From assembly GCA_900759715.1 (NCBI GenBank), contig CAAEXF010000131.1, forward strand, positions 62,001 through 126,000: a DNA stretch of 64,000 nucleotides, written 5' to 3'. Positions 24,515 through 33,858 of the stretch are shown here, piece by piece; position 1 is the stretch's first letter, and the number at the start of each line of letters is the position of its first letter. This DNA is from Clostridium_AM sp900759715. Lineage in GTDB: Bacteria; Bacillota; Clostridia; Clostridiales; Clostridiaceae. Both the position numbers and the translations under genes were made by a program. The notes under the pieces are model-generated. The model was given only the letters and a program-made list of their open reading frames with translations, was not told the origin of the DNA and did no database searches.

Positions 24515-25894
24515 CTAACAATTATAGCCTTGTGTTCTGCCCTTGCAGCTTTTGTTTTTATACATTAATCTGTCTGCTCTGGCCATTAGTTCACCAATAC
24601 TCATTGGATTTTCAGGGTCAAAATATGCAGCGCCTACACTCATGGATATATTAAAAGGATAATTGTTTTTATCATTATACTTTTTCTGATTATTTAAAAG
24701 CCTATTTATAAATTTTTCCGCATCCCGCTCACTTACATCCATAGATAAAATTGCAAATTCATCTCCACCGATTCTTGCAATAACATCATTTTCTTTAAAA
24801 GTATCTCTTAAGATATTAGATACACCAACTAACGCACAATCTCCATGATTATGGGATAGTGTGTCATTTATGCATTTCATATCATCTACATCCACAAAAA
24901 ATAATAACATCCCTTTTTTATTACGCTTTGCAAATTTAACTTTATGTTCAACCAAGCTTAAGAAACCTCTTCTGTTATATAATGTTGTAAGCTCATCTGT
25001 AATTGATTGAATTCTTAATTTTTCTCGAAGATGCACCTTTTCAGTAATATCCCTAATAGATAGAAGATAGGCCTCTTTTCCTTCCCAATCAGTGTCTGAA
25101 ATACACATCTCTCCAATTACTTGATTGCCTTCTTCATAATTTATTGTAACTTCTTTTACACCCTTTCTAATTTTCTCAAAATCCAATATACTAATTATTA
25201 ATTCCTCATAGTTTTTGCCAAGTAATTTTTTAGCTGCTGGATTAAGATATAGTATTTCCTTATTATCATTAATTACGAGCAATGCGTCTGTATTACTTTC
25301 TAAAATTGCTCTATAATTTCTTTCAAGTCTTCCTATAGTTTCAGAAGCCTTTTTTAATTCCTTATTTGTATCTTCCAGCTCTTTTGTTTTTTGTACAGCA
25401 TTATCAAAGGTAGAGAGAAGAAGATCTATTATCTGTATTCTTTCTGAATTAATAAAATGCTTTTCTCCTGCAAAAAATACCTCAATTCCAATTTCACTGA
25501 TTCTGTTTTTTCTTAATTCAATATTGATAAGCATATGCTGAATACGTGAAACAAGAAAATGTTCATTATATGGTTTCGTTATAAAATTGTCCGCCTTAAC
25601 CTTAAGTCCTTTTATAACATCAATAGGATCTGATAATGATGTAAGTAATATAACTGGAATATGCTTTAATTTATCATCTTCCTTAATTTTTTGGCATAAT
25701 TCATATCCGTCCATCTTTGGCATAAGTATATCTGTTATAACCAAATCTGGCATAGACTTGCTAATATACTCTAAAGCTTGCAGTCCGTCATTCACAATTT
25801 TTACTTTATAGTCCTTTTTTTCTAAGATAAATTTAAGTTGTTCCGCTTGTGTTAAGCTATCCTCTACAACTAAAATCTCTATTTCTTTGTTCAT
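24515..25894 (-). CDS. Response regulator REC-PAS-GGDEF diguanylate cyclase (WspR-like output)
   Basis: 459 residues in the order receiver (about 5-120, phospho-Asp in LVITDILMPKMDGYEL), linker helix, PAS (about 190-300) and GGDEF (about 310-455). The active loop reads ARIGGDEFAI, so cyclase activity is expected. The inhibitory site four residues upstream is KEND instead of RxxD, so product inhibition may be weak. Last gene of the chemosensory operon, after cheB. By analogy with Wsp, phosphorylation by the CheA hybrid would raise c-di-GMP. Confidence 0.9.
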   Translation of the reverse strand: MNKEIEILVVEDSLTQAEQLKFILEKKDYKVKIVNDGLQALEYISKSMPDLVITDILMPKMDGYELCQKIKEDDKLKHIPVILLTSLSDPIDVIKGLKVKADNFITKPYNEHFLVSRIQHMLINIELRKNRISEIGIEVFFAGEKHFINSERIQIIDLLLSTFDNAVQKTKELEDTNKELKKASETIGRLERNYRAILESNTDALLVINDNKEILYLNPAAKKLLGKNYEELIISILDFEKIRKGVKEVTINYEEGNQVIGEMCISDTDWEGKEAYLLSIRDITEKVHLREKLRIQSITDELTTLYNRRGFLSLVEHKVKFAKRNKKGMLLFFVDVDDMKCINDTLSHNHGDCALVGVSNILRDTFKENDVIARIGGDEFAILSMDVSERDAEKFINRLLNNQKKYNDKNNYPFNISMSVGAAYFDPENPMSIGELMARADRLMYKNKSCKGRTQGYNC

Positions 25895-25931
25895 ATTTGA
25901 TATTAGCCTCCTTAATTTACACTAACAAAAG

Positions 25932-26963
25932 TTACAGCTTTCCAAATAGATCTGCTATTTTTTCTGGTGGAAGAATATATGTAGCGGCATCAAGCTTCAC
26001 CGCTTCTCCAGGCATACCATAAACTATAGAAGTCTCTTTATCCTGTGCCACAGTAATTGCGCCTATATCCTTTAAGAACTTTAGTTCTTCTGCGCCATCT
26101 TTTCCCATGCCTGTCAGAAGAATTCCTATAGAATTTTTACCATAGTAACGTGCAATAGATCTGAATAAAAAAGATGCTGCTGGTCTTAATCCATTTTCTT
26201 TTTCAGCTCCATTTAAAAATATTTTCCCATCGCCTCTAATCTCCATATGGAATCCATCTGGTGCAAAGTAGATATGTCCTGGTAATACCTTTTCTCCATG
26301 AACTGCTATATGTATAGGATATTTCGTAACTCCAGAAAGCCAATCAACAAGTCCTTCTATAAAACCAGGTGTTATATGTTGTACCACAAGTATAGGAATC
26401 TTAATATTTGCAGGAAGTTTAGAGAATATCCTTTGAAGAACAGGAGGTCCTCCTGTAGATACACCAATAGCTGCTATTTTTATACTTGATAAAGTGTTCT
26501 TAGTCTTATAATTCTCTAAAGGACCTGTTTTTTTATTTTTATATATAGTTTTACGTTTTATCACCTTTACCTCTGACATGAGCTTTATCATATGAACAAT
26601 ATTTTGTGATGCTTTATCAAAATCGCCACCTGTTATTGCTGTAGGTTTTTCAATTACTGAAACTGCTCCCGCTTCCATTGCTTGAAAGGTCCTATCTATG
26701 TCTTTAGAATTAAACAGTGCAGTTATTATCACAATAGGTACAGGAGTTGTTTCCATTATCTTTCTCGTTGCTTCAAAGCCATTCATCTTAGGCATGTCTA
26801 TATCCATAGTTATAATATCAGGTTTATTTTTTTCCATAAACCTAATTGCCTCTTCTCCATTCGAGACAGCTCCTATTACCTCAATATCTTTATCCGAAGT
26901 CAGTATGTCTTTCATTATCTCCCTTATAGTTGGAGAATCGTCAACAACAAGTACTTTAATCAT
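25932..26963 (-). CDS. cheB: Chemoreceptor glutamate methylesterase CheB
   Basis: 343 residues. Receiver domain at the N-terminus (VLVVDDSPTIREIM, IITMDIDMPKMNGFEA), then the esterase domain with triad Ser in GVSTGGPPVL, His in VVQHITPGF and Asp in TGMGKDGAEEL. It removes methyl groups from the receptor encoded at 29215 and opposes the CheR-TPR protein. It lies between the cheA hybrid and the GGDEF gene, in the place of WspF in the pseudomonad operon. Confidence 0.93.
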   Translation of the reverse strand: MIKVLVVDDSPTIREIMKDILTSDKDIEVIGAVSNGEEAIRFMEKNKPDIITMDIDMPKMNGFEATRKIMETTPVPIVIITALFNSKDIDRTFQAMEAGAVSVIEKPTAITGGDFDKASQNIVHMIKLMSEVKVIKRKTIYKNKKTGPLENYKTKNTLSSIKIAAIGVSTGGPPVLQRIFSKLPANIKIPILVVQHITPGFIEGLVDWLSGVTKYPIHIAVHGEKVLPGHIYFAPDGFHMEIRGDGKIFLNGAEKENGLRPAASFLFRSIARYYGKNSIGILLTGMGKDGAEELKFLKDIGAITVAQDKETSIVYGMPGEAVKLDAATYILPPEKIADLFGKL

Positions 26964-26980
26964 CTTCTACACTCCATTAT

Positions 26981-29197
26981 TTATATAAGTCTCTTTATAA
27001 TTTCTAATAAGTTGCTTTGCTGAAAGTCATTCTTAACAATATATGCGCTTGCCCCAACATCAACGCCTCTCTCCTTATCCTCTCTAGATTCTAAAGATGT
27101 TACAAGAATAACTGGCATTTCAGAAATTTCACTATCCTCCCTAATCTTTTTAGTTAACTGGAATCCATCCATAACAGGCATTTCAACATCCGTAACTACA
27201 AGATCAAATTGTTCAGATTTCAATAAACTCCATCCTTGAGAACCATCAACAGCAGTTCTCACTAGATATCCATTGTTCTCTAAAATATTTTTCAAAAGTG
27301 TTCTTGAGGTTATTGAATCCTCCACCACAACAATAGACTTTTTCAGAACTTCATCTTTTGAACTTGTATCAGTAAAGCTGGAAGATCTATTCCCATATTT
27401 GAGAGAAGACTTTATCAGATCTTTAACATCTAATATTGGAACGACCTCTCCAGAACCTAGTATAGTTGCTCCAGAAATATTTCTAACCCTTTTTAATTGT
27501 TTATTAAATCTTTTCACTAATACTTCCTGCTCCATTACTATTTCATCAACGCTAAAAGCTACTTTTCTTTCCATGTGATTTACGACTAGAATCGAAATAG
27601 CATTATTTGAAGCTTCTTCTACTGTTCTACTCTTAAGCCCCAGTACATCTTCTAATTTAAAGATAGGGGTAATACAGTTATCAACTAGTATTGTAGCCCT
27701 ATTCTCTATCACTTCTATTTCTTCTTTTTTAATTTTCATGACCTTCTCAACTTTTCCAGTTGGTATTACAAAAGGAGTTTTAGCCGCTTTTATAATTATT
27801 CCTCTATTTGAAGAAATAGTTATAGGCAGTATTATGGTGAAGGTAGTCCCCTTTTGTTTTTGAGTTTTTACAGTCACAGTGCCTTCAAGCTTTTGTACTT
27901 TTTCATATACAATAGCAAGTCCTAATCCTCTTCCAGAAATATCTGTAATTATATCACTAGTAGAGACTCCTGATTTAAAAATAAGCATCGCAGCCTTTTC
28001 ATCCTCAATATTCTTAAGTTCTTTTTCTGCCAAAAGCTTGTCTTTAGCAGCCTTTTCCTTAACCTTATCAATATCAATTCCTGCTCCATCGTCGGAAATT
28101 TCAACTTTTACCCTATCACTGCTTATTGGTGTAATATTTAAACTTATTGTTCCTTTTAAAGGCTTTCTCAATTTTTTTCGTTCTTCTAACTTCTCTATTC
28201 CATGATCTATAGAATTTCTTATTATATGAATCAGTGGATCCTTAATTTCCTCAAGTATGCGCCTGTCAACCTCTATCTCCGTCCCACTTTTTATAAACTC
28301 AATCTCTTTATTAATTTGTCTACATAAATCCCTTACCATCTTAGGAAAGATTTCTATTATTGATGAAAAAGGAAGAAGCATTATATCTTTTACATCTTCT
28401 ATAAAAGTATCTATCATACCTTCTATAGTTTTAGCGTCATTCTCCGCTAGCTTCATCAAAGTTCCAATATTATTTTCCAACTCTTCAATATAGCTATCCT
28501 TCTTTTCTTTTTTCCATAGTTGAAATAATGTGTTTATCTCTTTAATTTCTCTAGCCCTCTGTCCAGCTGAAAGCTTTGTATAAAGCATTTCCTCTCCCTG
28601 AATCAGCAGGGTGTCTAATTTGTTTTTTGAGACTCTTATGACATCATCATTTTGTGTTTTTTTATCCTCTACTCTATCAATTACTTTTGTAAGTTCAGAA
28701 ATCTCAACATCTTTTATTTTTATTTCTTGGGAAATACTTCTCATATCTATATTATTGCTTACATCTTTATTTTTAAGTTCCTTAAAACCATTATTTATAA
28801 AGCTTCCTGACTCCACTTTAGAGAGATCTTCAATAATCTTTGAAATATCTTTAATTTTATCTTCAGGCATAGCCAAAATATCTTCTACAGTGTCTAAGGC
28901 TGAGTTAAATATATCAAACATCTGCAAATTTAAAATTAGCTTTTCTTTTTTTATACTTGAAAATATGCCTTCAAGTGTGTGACAGATAGTTTCAATTTCT
29001 TTAATATTTACTGCTCTAGCTGCCCCTTTTAGACTGTGAAACTCTCTGTATATAGTTTCAATAGCTGTTTTATTTTCTTCCGTAGGTTTATCTTCTAACT
29101 CAAGCAGCAGTAAGGAGATAGTTTTTACATGCTCATAAGCCTCTATTTTAAAGGTAGATCGAAGCTTCTTTAAAAATTCAGCATCATTTGTATTCAT
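26981..29197 (-). CDS. Hybrid chemotaxis-type kinase CheA with C-terminal receiver (WspE-like)
   Basis: 738 residues: Hpt domain P1 with His54 in REFHSLKGAARAV, a variable linker, dimerisation segment, HATPase (HIIRNSIDHGIE, DDGAGID, GRGLGLAIV), a CheW-like P5 domain and a C-terminal receiver (LVVTDVEMPVMDGFQL). A CheY-binding P2 domain is not apparent. The fused receiver is typical of alternative chemosensory pathways (Wsp, Frz, Pil) rather than flagellar CheA. Three receivers in the operon (its own, CheB, GGDEF) compete for one phosphate source. Confidence 0.93.
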   Translation of the reverse strand: MNTNDAEFLKKLRSTFKIEAYEHVKTISLLLLELEDKPTEENKTAIETIYREFHSLKGAARAVNIKEIETICHTLEGIFSSIKKEKLILNLQMFDIFNSALDTVEDILAMPEDKIKDISKIIEDLSKVESGSFINNGFKELKNKDVSNNIDMRSISQEIKIKDVEISELTKVIDRVEDKKTQNDDVIRVSKNKLDTLLIQGEEMLYTKLSAGQRAREIKEINTLFQLWKKEKKDSYIEELENNIGTLMKLAENDAKTIEGMIDTFIEDVKDIMLLPFSSIIEIFPKMVRDLCRQINKEIEFIKSGTEIEVDRRILEEIKDPLIHIIRNSIDHGIEKLEERKKLRKPLKGTISLNITPISSDRVKVEISDDGAGIDIDKVKEKAAKDKLLAEKELKNIEDEKAAMLIFKSGVSTSDIITDISGRGLGLAIVYEKVQKLEGTVTVKTQKQKGTTFTIILPITISSNRGIIIKAAKTPFVIPTGKVEKVMKIKKEEIEVIENRATILVDNCITPIFKLEDVLGLKSRTVEEASNNAISILVVNHMERKVAFSVDEIVMEQEVLVKRFNKQLKRVRNISGATILGSGEVVPILDVKDLIKSSLKYGNRSSSFTDTSSKDEVLKKSIVVVEDSITSRTLLKNILENNGYLVRTAVDGSQGWSLLKSEQFDLVVTDVEMPVMDGFQLTKKIREDSEISEMPVILVTSLESREDKERGVDVGASAYIVKNDFQQSNLLEIIKRLI

Positions 29198-29214
29198 TCC
29201 TATCCTCTCTTTCT

Positions 29215-31263
29215 CTAAGCTTTATACTTTTCTGTTAATTGCTTAAGTCTATCTCCCATCTCTTGAAGCCCACGAGCTGCTTCTTCTAACTGCTTCATAC
29301 TATCAACATTTTGAATACTAGCCTGATTTATACCTTCCATGGCAATTGCTACTTGGTCCATACCAACTAGCTGCTGTTGACTGGAAGCTTCTATTTGAAT
29401 AGCAGCTTGAGCAGATAAATTTATATTTTCCATAAGCTTGTGTATAGCATTGCCCGCTTCATTCGCTTGTTCCATTCCAATATCTACTAATTTTATTCCT
29501 TTTTCTGTTGTCATAACCGCCGTATTAGTAGCCTTTTGTATGTCCTTTAATATACTTCTTACTTGCTTTGTGCCTTGCTTTGACTGCTCTGCCAGGTTTT
29601 TAATTTCCTGAGCTACTATTGAGAACCCTTTACCCATCTCTCCTGCTTTAGCTGCTTCTATTGAAGCATTTACTGCAAGAATATTTGATTGTTCTGATAT
29701 ATTGTCAACGCTTTCTATAAGTTCACCTATGTTTTGAGTTTGTTCACTTAAGGCTATAATGCTGTCTGCAATCTCCTGCATCTGATTATTAATAATCCTC
29801 ATTCCTTCTAAAGTATCTTCTGTAGCTTTATTTCCTGATTTAGACACTTCAAGAGATTGTTTTGCACTGATTGAAACATTTTTAGTTTTCTCGCTTGATA
29901 AATATACAGTTTGTTTAACTTCCTCAACGGTTGCTGTTGTTTCACTAACAGCCGAAGAGGTTTCTGCTGCTCCTGAAGTTACTTGGGTAAGTGAAACTGT
30001 GATTTCGCTTACAGCAGATGAAAGCACATTTACAACATTGATAATTTCCCTTGTCTGCTCTCTAAGGGCATGAAGCATATGGTTAATAGAGTTCATTAAA
30101 ATTCCTATTTCATCTGAACGTTTTCCTTCAGGAAGTTCTACTGTCAAATCTCCTTTAGCTATCTGCTCCGCAGCCTTTGATATTTTTACCATAGGTACTG
30201 CAATGTTTGAAGATAAAATAATAGAAAAAGCTATTATAGCAATTATTGTGGCTACTAAGACAATTAGCATTAGGCTCTGTAATTTATCTACTGATTGAAA
30301 TGCTTCATCGTAATCTATCTTAACCAATATGCCCCATTTCAAATTGTCCACATTTAATGGTGCATATGCAACAATAGATTTTATATTATGGTAATCTATG
30401 TATGTACTAATATTTGTATTACCTTTCAGTACATCTTCCGTTCCTGTTGTTCTTATTTCTTTCAATAGAGTTGTATTATTAGCGGCCTTTATCTTTTCGT
30501 CTTTCTCGTCACTTAAAAATCTAGTGTTATTTCTTACCTTATAGTCTTGTCCAATTAAAACTACTTCTCCACTTTGTCCAAGGTTTAATGATTCCCACTT
30601 ATTATTATTAGAAACAATTTGGTCTATTTTACTTGTGCCTAGCTTAAAAATAAGAATACCAACTTTTTCATCTCCTTTAAAAATTGGAGCTGCTATAAAG
30701 GCCGTTGGCTTATTATTTGAAGGAGCATAAAGTTCGTAATCTGTGATAGTTGTAAAATTTTTATCACTACTATTTTTAGCTGCTTCAAAAGCCTTTGCAG
30801 CATTTGTATTCTTGTAAGGACCAGTTATTAAGCTTGTACCATAATCACTTTCTTTAAGTGTGGAATACAGTATAGTACCGGTTTTAGTATCTGCAAGAAG
30901 TACATCTCCATTCTCTAATTTATTAATGAAATTAACAAATTTAGGATTATATTTTTGATATATGCTATTATATGTACTGCTTTCAAGATCTGTTGTATGG
31001 CTAAACTCCACCATAGCCTCTATAGTCATTGGCTCTTGTGCCATATATGAAATTCTGTTTAAACCAGATTTCAGATAGTCTTCTATCTCCCTTTTCTTTG
31101 AATCTCTTACAAAAGCCAATTGAGACTGAGCATCTTTCTCTAAGGATTTTTTTGAATTAGCATAACTTAATCCACCTATAGTTATAGATGGTATAATAGC
31201 AAGTATTAAAAAATATATAGTTAGCTTTCCTCTTAACCTCTTAAAGCGACTTAATCTTTTCAT
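29215..31263 (-). CDS. Methyl-accepting chemoreceptor with extracellular Cache domain
   Basis: 682 residues. Membrane segment 1 (about 15-35), a large extracellular dCache-like sensor (about 40-320), membrane segment 2 (IVLVATIIAIIAFSIIL), HAMP, and the signalling domain with the conserved tip around VSEQSNILAVNASIEAAKAGEMGKGFSIVAQEIKNLAEQS (quoted here only as a location, residues about 545-585). It is the only receptor in the operon, so the pathway probably senses one extracellular cue. The ATG has AGGAGG upstream. Confidence 0.93.
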   Translation of the reverse strand: MKRLSRFKRLRGKLTIYFLILAIIPSITIGGLSYANSKKSLEKDAQSQLAFVRDSKKREIEDYLKSGLNRISYMAQEPMTIEAMVEFSHTTDLESSTYNSIYQKYNPKFVNFINKLENGDVLLADTKTGTILYSTLKESDYGTSLITGPYKNTNAAKAFEAAKNSSDKNFTTITDYELYAPSNNKPTAFIAAPIFKGDEKVGILIFKLGTSKIDQIVSNNNKWESLNLGQSGEVVLIGQDYKVRNNTRFLSDEKDEKIKAANNTTLLKEIRTTGTEDVLKGNTNISTYIDYHNIKSIVAYAPLNVDNLKWGILVKIDYDEAFQSVDKLQSLMLIVLVATIIAIIAFSIILSSNIAVPMVKISKAAEQIAKGDLTVELPEGKRSDEIGILMNSINHMLHALREQTREIINVVNVLSSAVSEITVSLTQVTSGAAETSSAVSETTATVEEVKQTVYLSSEKTKNVSISAKQSLEVSKSGNKATEDTLEGMRIINNQMQEIADSIIALSEQTQNIGELIESVDNISEQSNILAVNASIEAAKAGEMGKGFSIVAQEIKNLAEQSKQGTKQVRSILKDIQKATNTAVMTTEKGIKLVDIGMEQANEAGNAIHKLMENINLSAQAAIQIEASSQQQLVGMDQVAIAMEGINQASIQNVDSMKQLEEAARGLQEMGDRLKQLTEKYKA

Positions 31264-31286
31264 GTTTATATATCCTCCTTAAACTA

Positions 31287-31775
31287 TTAAACCACTTCTT
31301 CATTAACTATGATTTTTTCGTCCATCATTATATTTTTAATATCCAGAACAATGCTTCTTCCCTTCGTTAGCCCCTTAATATGGCTATTTTTAAAATCTAT
31401 TGATGGTAAAGCATTTTTCTGTATTTCTGATGTGCAAATTTTATCACAGCCTAAAATAGCATCTGCTGCTATACCAATCTCTATATCATTTAATTTTACT
31501 ACAATAACCTTCTTTACATTCTCTGCATCAATGGTTTCTTCTGAAAATCCTAAGAAGTTTCTAATATCAACTACAGATATTATTTTTCCCCTAAAATTTA
31601 TGATACCTATTATAAAGGCTGGCGTACAGGGAAGCATAGTAACCTTTCTTACAAAATGTACTTCACTTACATATAAAACTTCAATTGCATACTTTTCACT
31701 GGATTTATCATTATTTAGTAAGAACTCAATAATTTCTATATTTTCAGCCATCTCTTCACTATCATATCTATTCAT
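31287..31775 (-). CDS. cheW: CheW-like coupling protein
   Basis: 162 residues of the CheW fold: EVLYVSEVHFVRKVTMLPCT, then FIIGIINFRGKIISVVDIRNFLG, the receptor/CheA docking core. It overlaps the CheR gene by 4 bases, so translation is coupled. Wsp systems carry two CheW proteins; only this one is present here. Confidence 0.92.
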   Translation of the reverse strand: MNRYDSEEMAENIEIIEFLLNNDKSSEKYAIEVLYVSEVHFVRKVTMLPCTPAFIIGIINFRGKIISVVDIRNFLGFSEETIDAENVKKVIVVKLNDIEIGIAADAILGCDKICTSEIQKNALPSIDFKNSHIKGLTKGRSIVLDIKNIMMDEKIIVNEEVV

Positions 31776-33205
31776 ATAAATTCTCCCTGAAGTTCTATAT
31801 TACTAATAATTTGTTTTAGCGTTCCCGCCGTCATCTCTTCAGAATATGGTACTATATCTTCTTCACTTAACTTATTAAGAAGCATAACTGCATTTTCAAA
31901 ATTTTTATATGCCTCCTTATATTTGCCCTGTTTTAATTTTAGATTACCTAGATTAAAATAAGCCATAATAAAATCTGAATCTAAATAGATTGATTTCTTT
32001 AAAGATACAATTGCCTCATCAATATTTCCATGCTCTTGTTGGATACTTGCAAGAAGGTAATAATAGTAAGGGTTTATTTTATCTGATGAAATAGCTTTTT
32101 CACACCATTTAAGAGCCTCTTCAAAATTGCCTTCATTTGCAGAAGAACGACATAACAATTCGAAGTCTTCTGTGATAACTTTCTCTTTTCCAAGTAATCT
32201 ATTTGAGCTTTTTTCTTCTATAATAGAAGAATCAGATGAACTTTTTAGTTTATCCTTATTATAGATAGGCTTATGTACAAAGTTAGTTTTAATTTCCTTT
32301 TCTATTGAAAAGCTTTTTAATCTGCTGTGATTATCCTGAATTTTAACTAGGTTATCTTGTCCTATATTTTTGTTAAATAGAAACATATTGTTAATGTTAA
32401 CAGGTTTAAAAGCAGTATCGTTGACAAACATACTTTCAGTAGGAGCTACAACTAACCATCCTCCATTTATAATAATGTTATAAAATCGGTTTATTATTTG
32501 GTTAATTTGAGGTTTGCTGAAATACATAAGAACATTTCTGCAAAATATAATATCAACATTGTTTATAATTTTACCATCTGCTATATAGTTCGAGTCCGCT
32601 AAGTTCAATCTATGAAACTTTACCAATTTCATTATGCTATCTTTGAGCTTGTATTGTGTATTTTCAAGCTTGTCGAAATACTTATCTTTTAAATTTGAGT
32701 CCACTCCTCTAAAAGACCACTCTCCATATATACCTTCTTTAGCCTTATCAAGGGACTTATAATTTATATCTGTAGCAATTATATTTATATTCCAATTTTC
32801 ATATTCTGGAATAAGTTCTTTAACTAATATTGCTATTGAATATGCTTCCTCACCAGAAGAACAGCCTGCACTCCAAATCTTTAAACTCTTATTAAGGTGC
32901 TTTCTACTATTAATTATGTCTTGTAGTATTTTTTGCTTCATTATTTCAAATAAACTTTTATCTCTAAAAAAATAAGTTTCTCCAATAGTTAGACATGAAG
33001 CTAAAATTTTAATATCTTCTTCAGTCATTTTATTTTCAAGTATCAAATCAATATACTTCTCTAAGACAATGTCCTTTTGTTTTGCAGCACAAGATACTCC
33101 TCTTATTAAATCTTTAAATCTTTCTTTAGAAAAATATAATCCAAGTTTTTCTTCAATAAAATTACTTATATTTTCAATTACAGTATTTGGAACGTTGTCA
33201 TTCAT
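31772..33205 (-). CDS. CheR methyltransferase with C-terminal TPR repeats (WspC-like)
   Basis: 477 residues. N-terminal CheR helical domain, SAM-binding domain (IWSAGCSSGEEAYSIAIL, about 110-127; IIFCRNVLMYFSKPQ later), a linker (about 285-350) and three TPR units at the C-terminus (NPYYYYLLASIQQEHGNIDE, FIMAYFNLGNLKLKQGKYKE). TPR-tailed CheR is characteristic of alternative chemosensory operons. First gene of the six-gene unit. I see no convincing promoter; a hairpin (33252-33277) lies in the leader. Confidence 0.92.
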   Translation of the reverse strand: MNDNVPNTVIENISNFIEEKLGLYFSKERFKDLIRGVSCAAKQKDIVLEKYIDLILENKMTEEDIKILASCLTIGETYFFRDKSLFEIMKQKILQDIINSRKHLNKSLKIWSAGCSSGEEAYSIAILVKELIPEYENWNINIIATDINYKSLDKAKEGIYGEWSFRGVDSNLKDKYFDKLENTQYKLKDSIMKLVKFHRLNLADSNYIADGKIINNVDIIFCRNVLMYFSKPQINQIINRFYNIIINGGWLVVAPTESMFVNDTAFKPVNINNMFLFNKNIGQDNLVKIQDNHSRLKSFSIEKEIKTNFVHKPIYNKDKLKSSSDSSIIEEKSSNRLLGKEKVITEDFELLCRSSANEGNFEEALKWCEKAISSDKINPYYYYLLASIQQEHGNIDEAIVSLKKSIYLDSDFIMAYFNLGNLKLKQGKYKEAYKNFENAVMLLNKLSEEDIVPYSEEMTAGTLKQIISNIELQGEFI

Positions 33206-33340
33206 TTCATACCTCTATTTAATTTTTTAAATTTATTAGACATTTATAATGAAACTCCTGATCTTTATTTTGCAGGAGTAAGGAGCTATCACCAAATCAG
33301 CACTCTGTGTAAGAGACTATCTCCAAATCATAGGCTTAGA

Positions 33341-33400
33341 ATATCTGCTTAAGATTTTGGATATCTACTTAAGACTTGGGATATCTCCTTAACGCATAGA
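33341..33400. repeat. 20-bp tandem repeat, about 2.7 copies
   Basis: Three consecutive 20-mers start ATATCTGCTTAAG (33341), ATATCTACTTAAG (33361) and ATATCTCCTTAAC (33381). A weaker duplicated motif, CTATCnCCAAATCA, lies just before (about 33283 and 33317). The array is upstream of the CheR gene and could hold regulator sites or be a simple slippage product. Confidence 0.75.
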
Positions 33401-33542
33401 AATATTATACCAAAATTTATGAAAATATGTTATCTACGTATATTTAATTATATTAGATAATTTTATGAGTACTTAAAGTACAAATTACTTAAATACGTTT
33501 AGAATAACGTTATTTTTACTATAAACCTATGAAGTGAAACTT

Positions 33543-33741
33543 GAATCAGGTGGGGTTTCGTCTACGACCCTGGGCTTTGCCCGTTAAATGCCATTTAGGC
33601 ATTTAACCCCCATCTGATTCTTAGTTGAACGAATCCAGGGACGTAGCCGCCCTTTACTCCCACTTGAAGAAAAGCAGAGAGCTCAAATCTTTGATTTGGT
33701 GCGAATCGCTTTCACAGAGTGCGATGGGAGTATTAGGGCGG
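33543..33741. repeat. Structured intergenic element with nested and crossing helices
   Basis: This 200-bp stretch is more GC-rich than its surroundings and codes for nothing. Helix A: 33543-33555 with 33608-33620. Inside it are GGGC/GCCC (33572-33582) and a perfect 10-bp hairpin (33583-33592 with 33598-33607). CTACGACCCTGG (33562-33573) pairs with CCAGGGACGTAG (33635-33646) outside helix A, which would make a pseudoknot. Helix B joins 33648-33662 with 33725-33741. A diverged copy of its right part (33707-33736) is found at 44521-44550. Confidence 0.7.
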
Positions 33742-33780
33742 GTAGTCATCGGATAAAAATTAACTTTACTAATACCTTAC

Positions 33781-33829
33781 AACTTTGAAACAACTAATAG
33801 AGAACTATGAAACACTGCTCCTTTACACT
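33781..33829 (+). promoter_or_regulatory. Direct-repeat activator site and -10 of the VanY-like gene
   Basis: AACTTTGAAAC (33781-33791) and AACTATGAAAC (33803-33813) are 22 bp apart start to start. Ten bases later is TACACT (33824-33829), a -10 with no good -35. The same arrangement with the same distances occurs at 34661-34709. Confidence 0.75.
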
Positions 33830-33858
33830 TTGTGTATAGAAAAAGGAGTGTGAAAAAC

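Noticed and set aside
24515..33205. Ordinary flagellar chemotaxis operon
   Set aside because: No cheY, cheC, cheD or flagellar gene is present; the CheA carries its own receiver and the output protein is a GGDEF cyclase.
33341..33400. CRISPR-like array
   Set aside because: The 20-bp units are directly adjacent with no spacers, and no cas gene is present.
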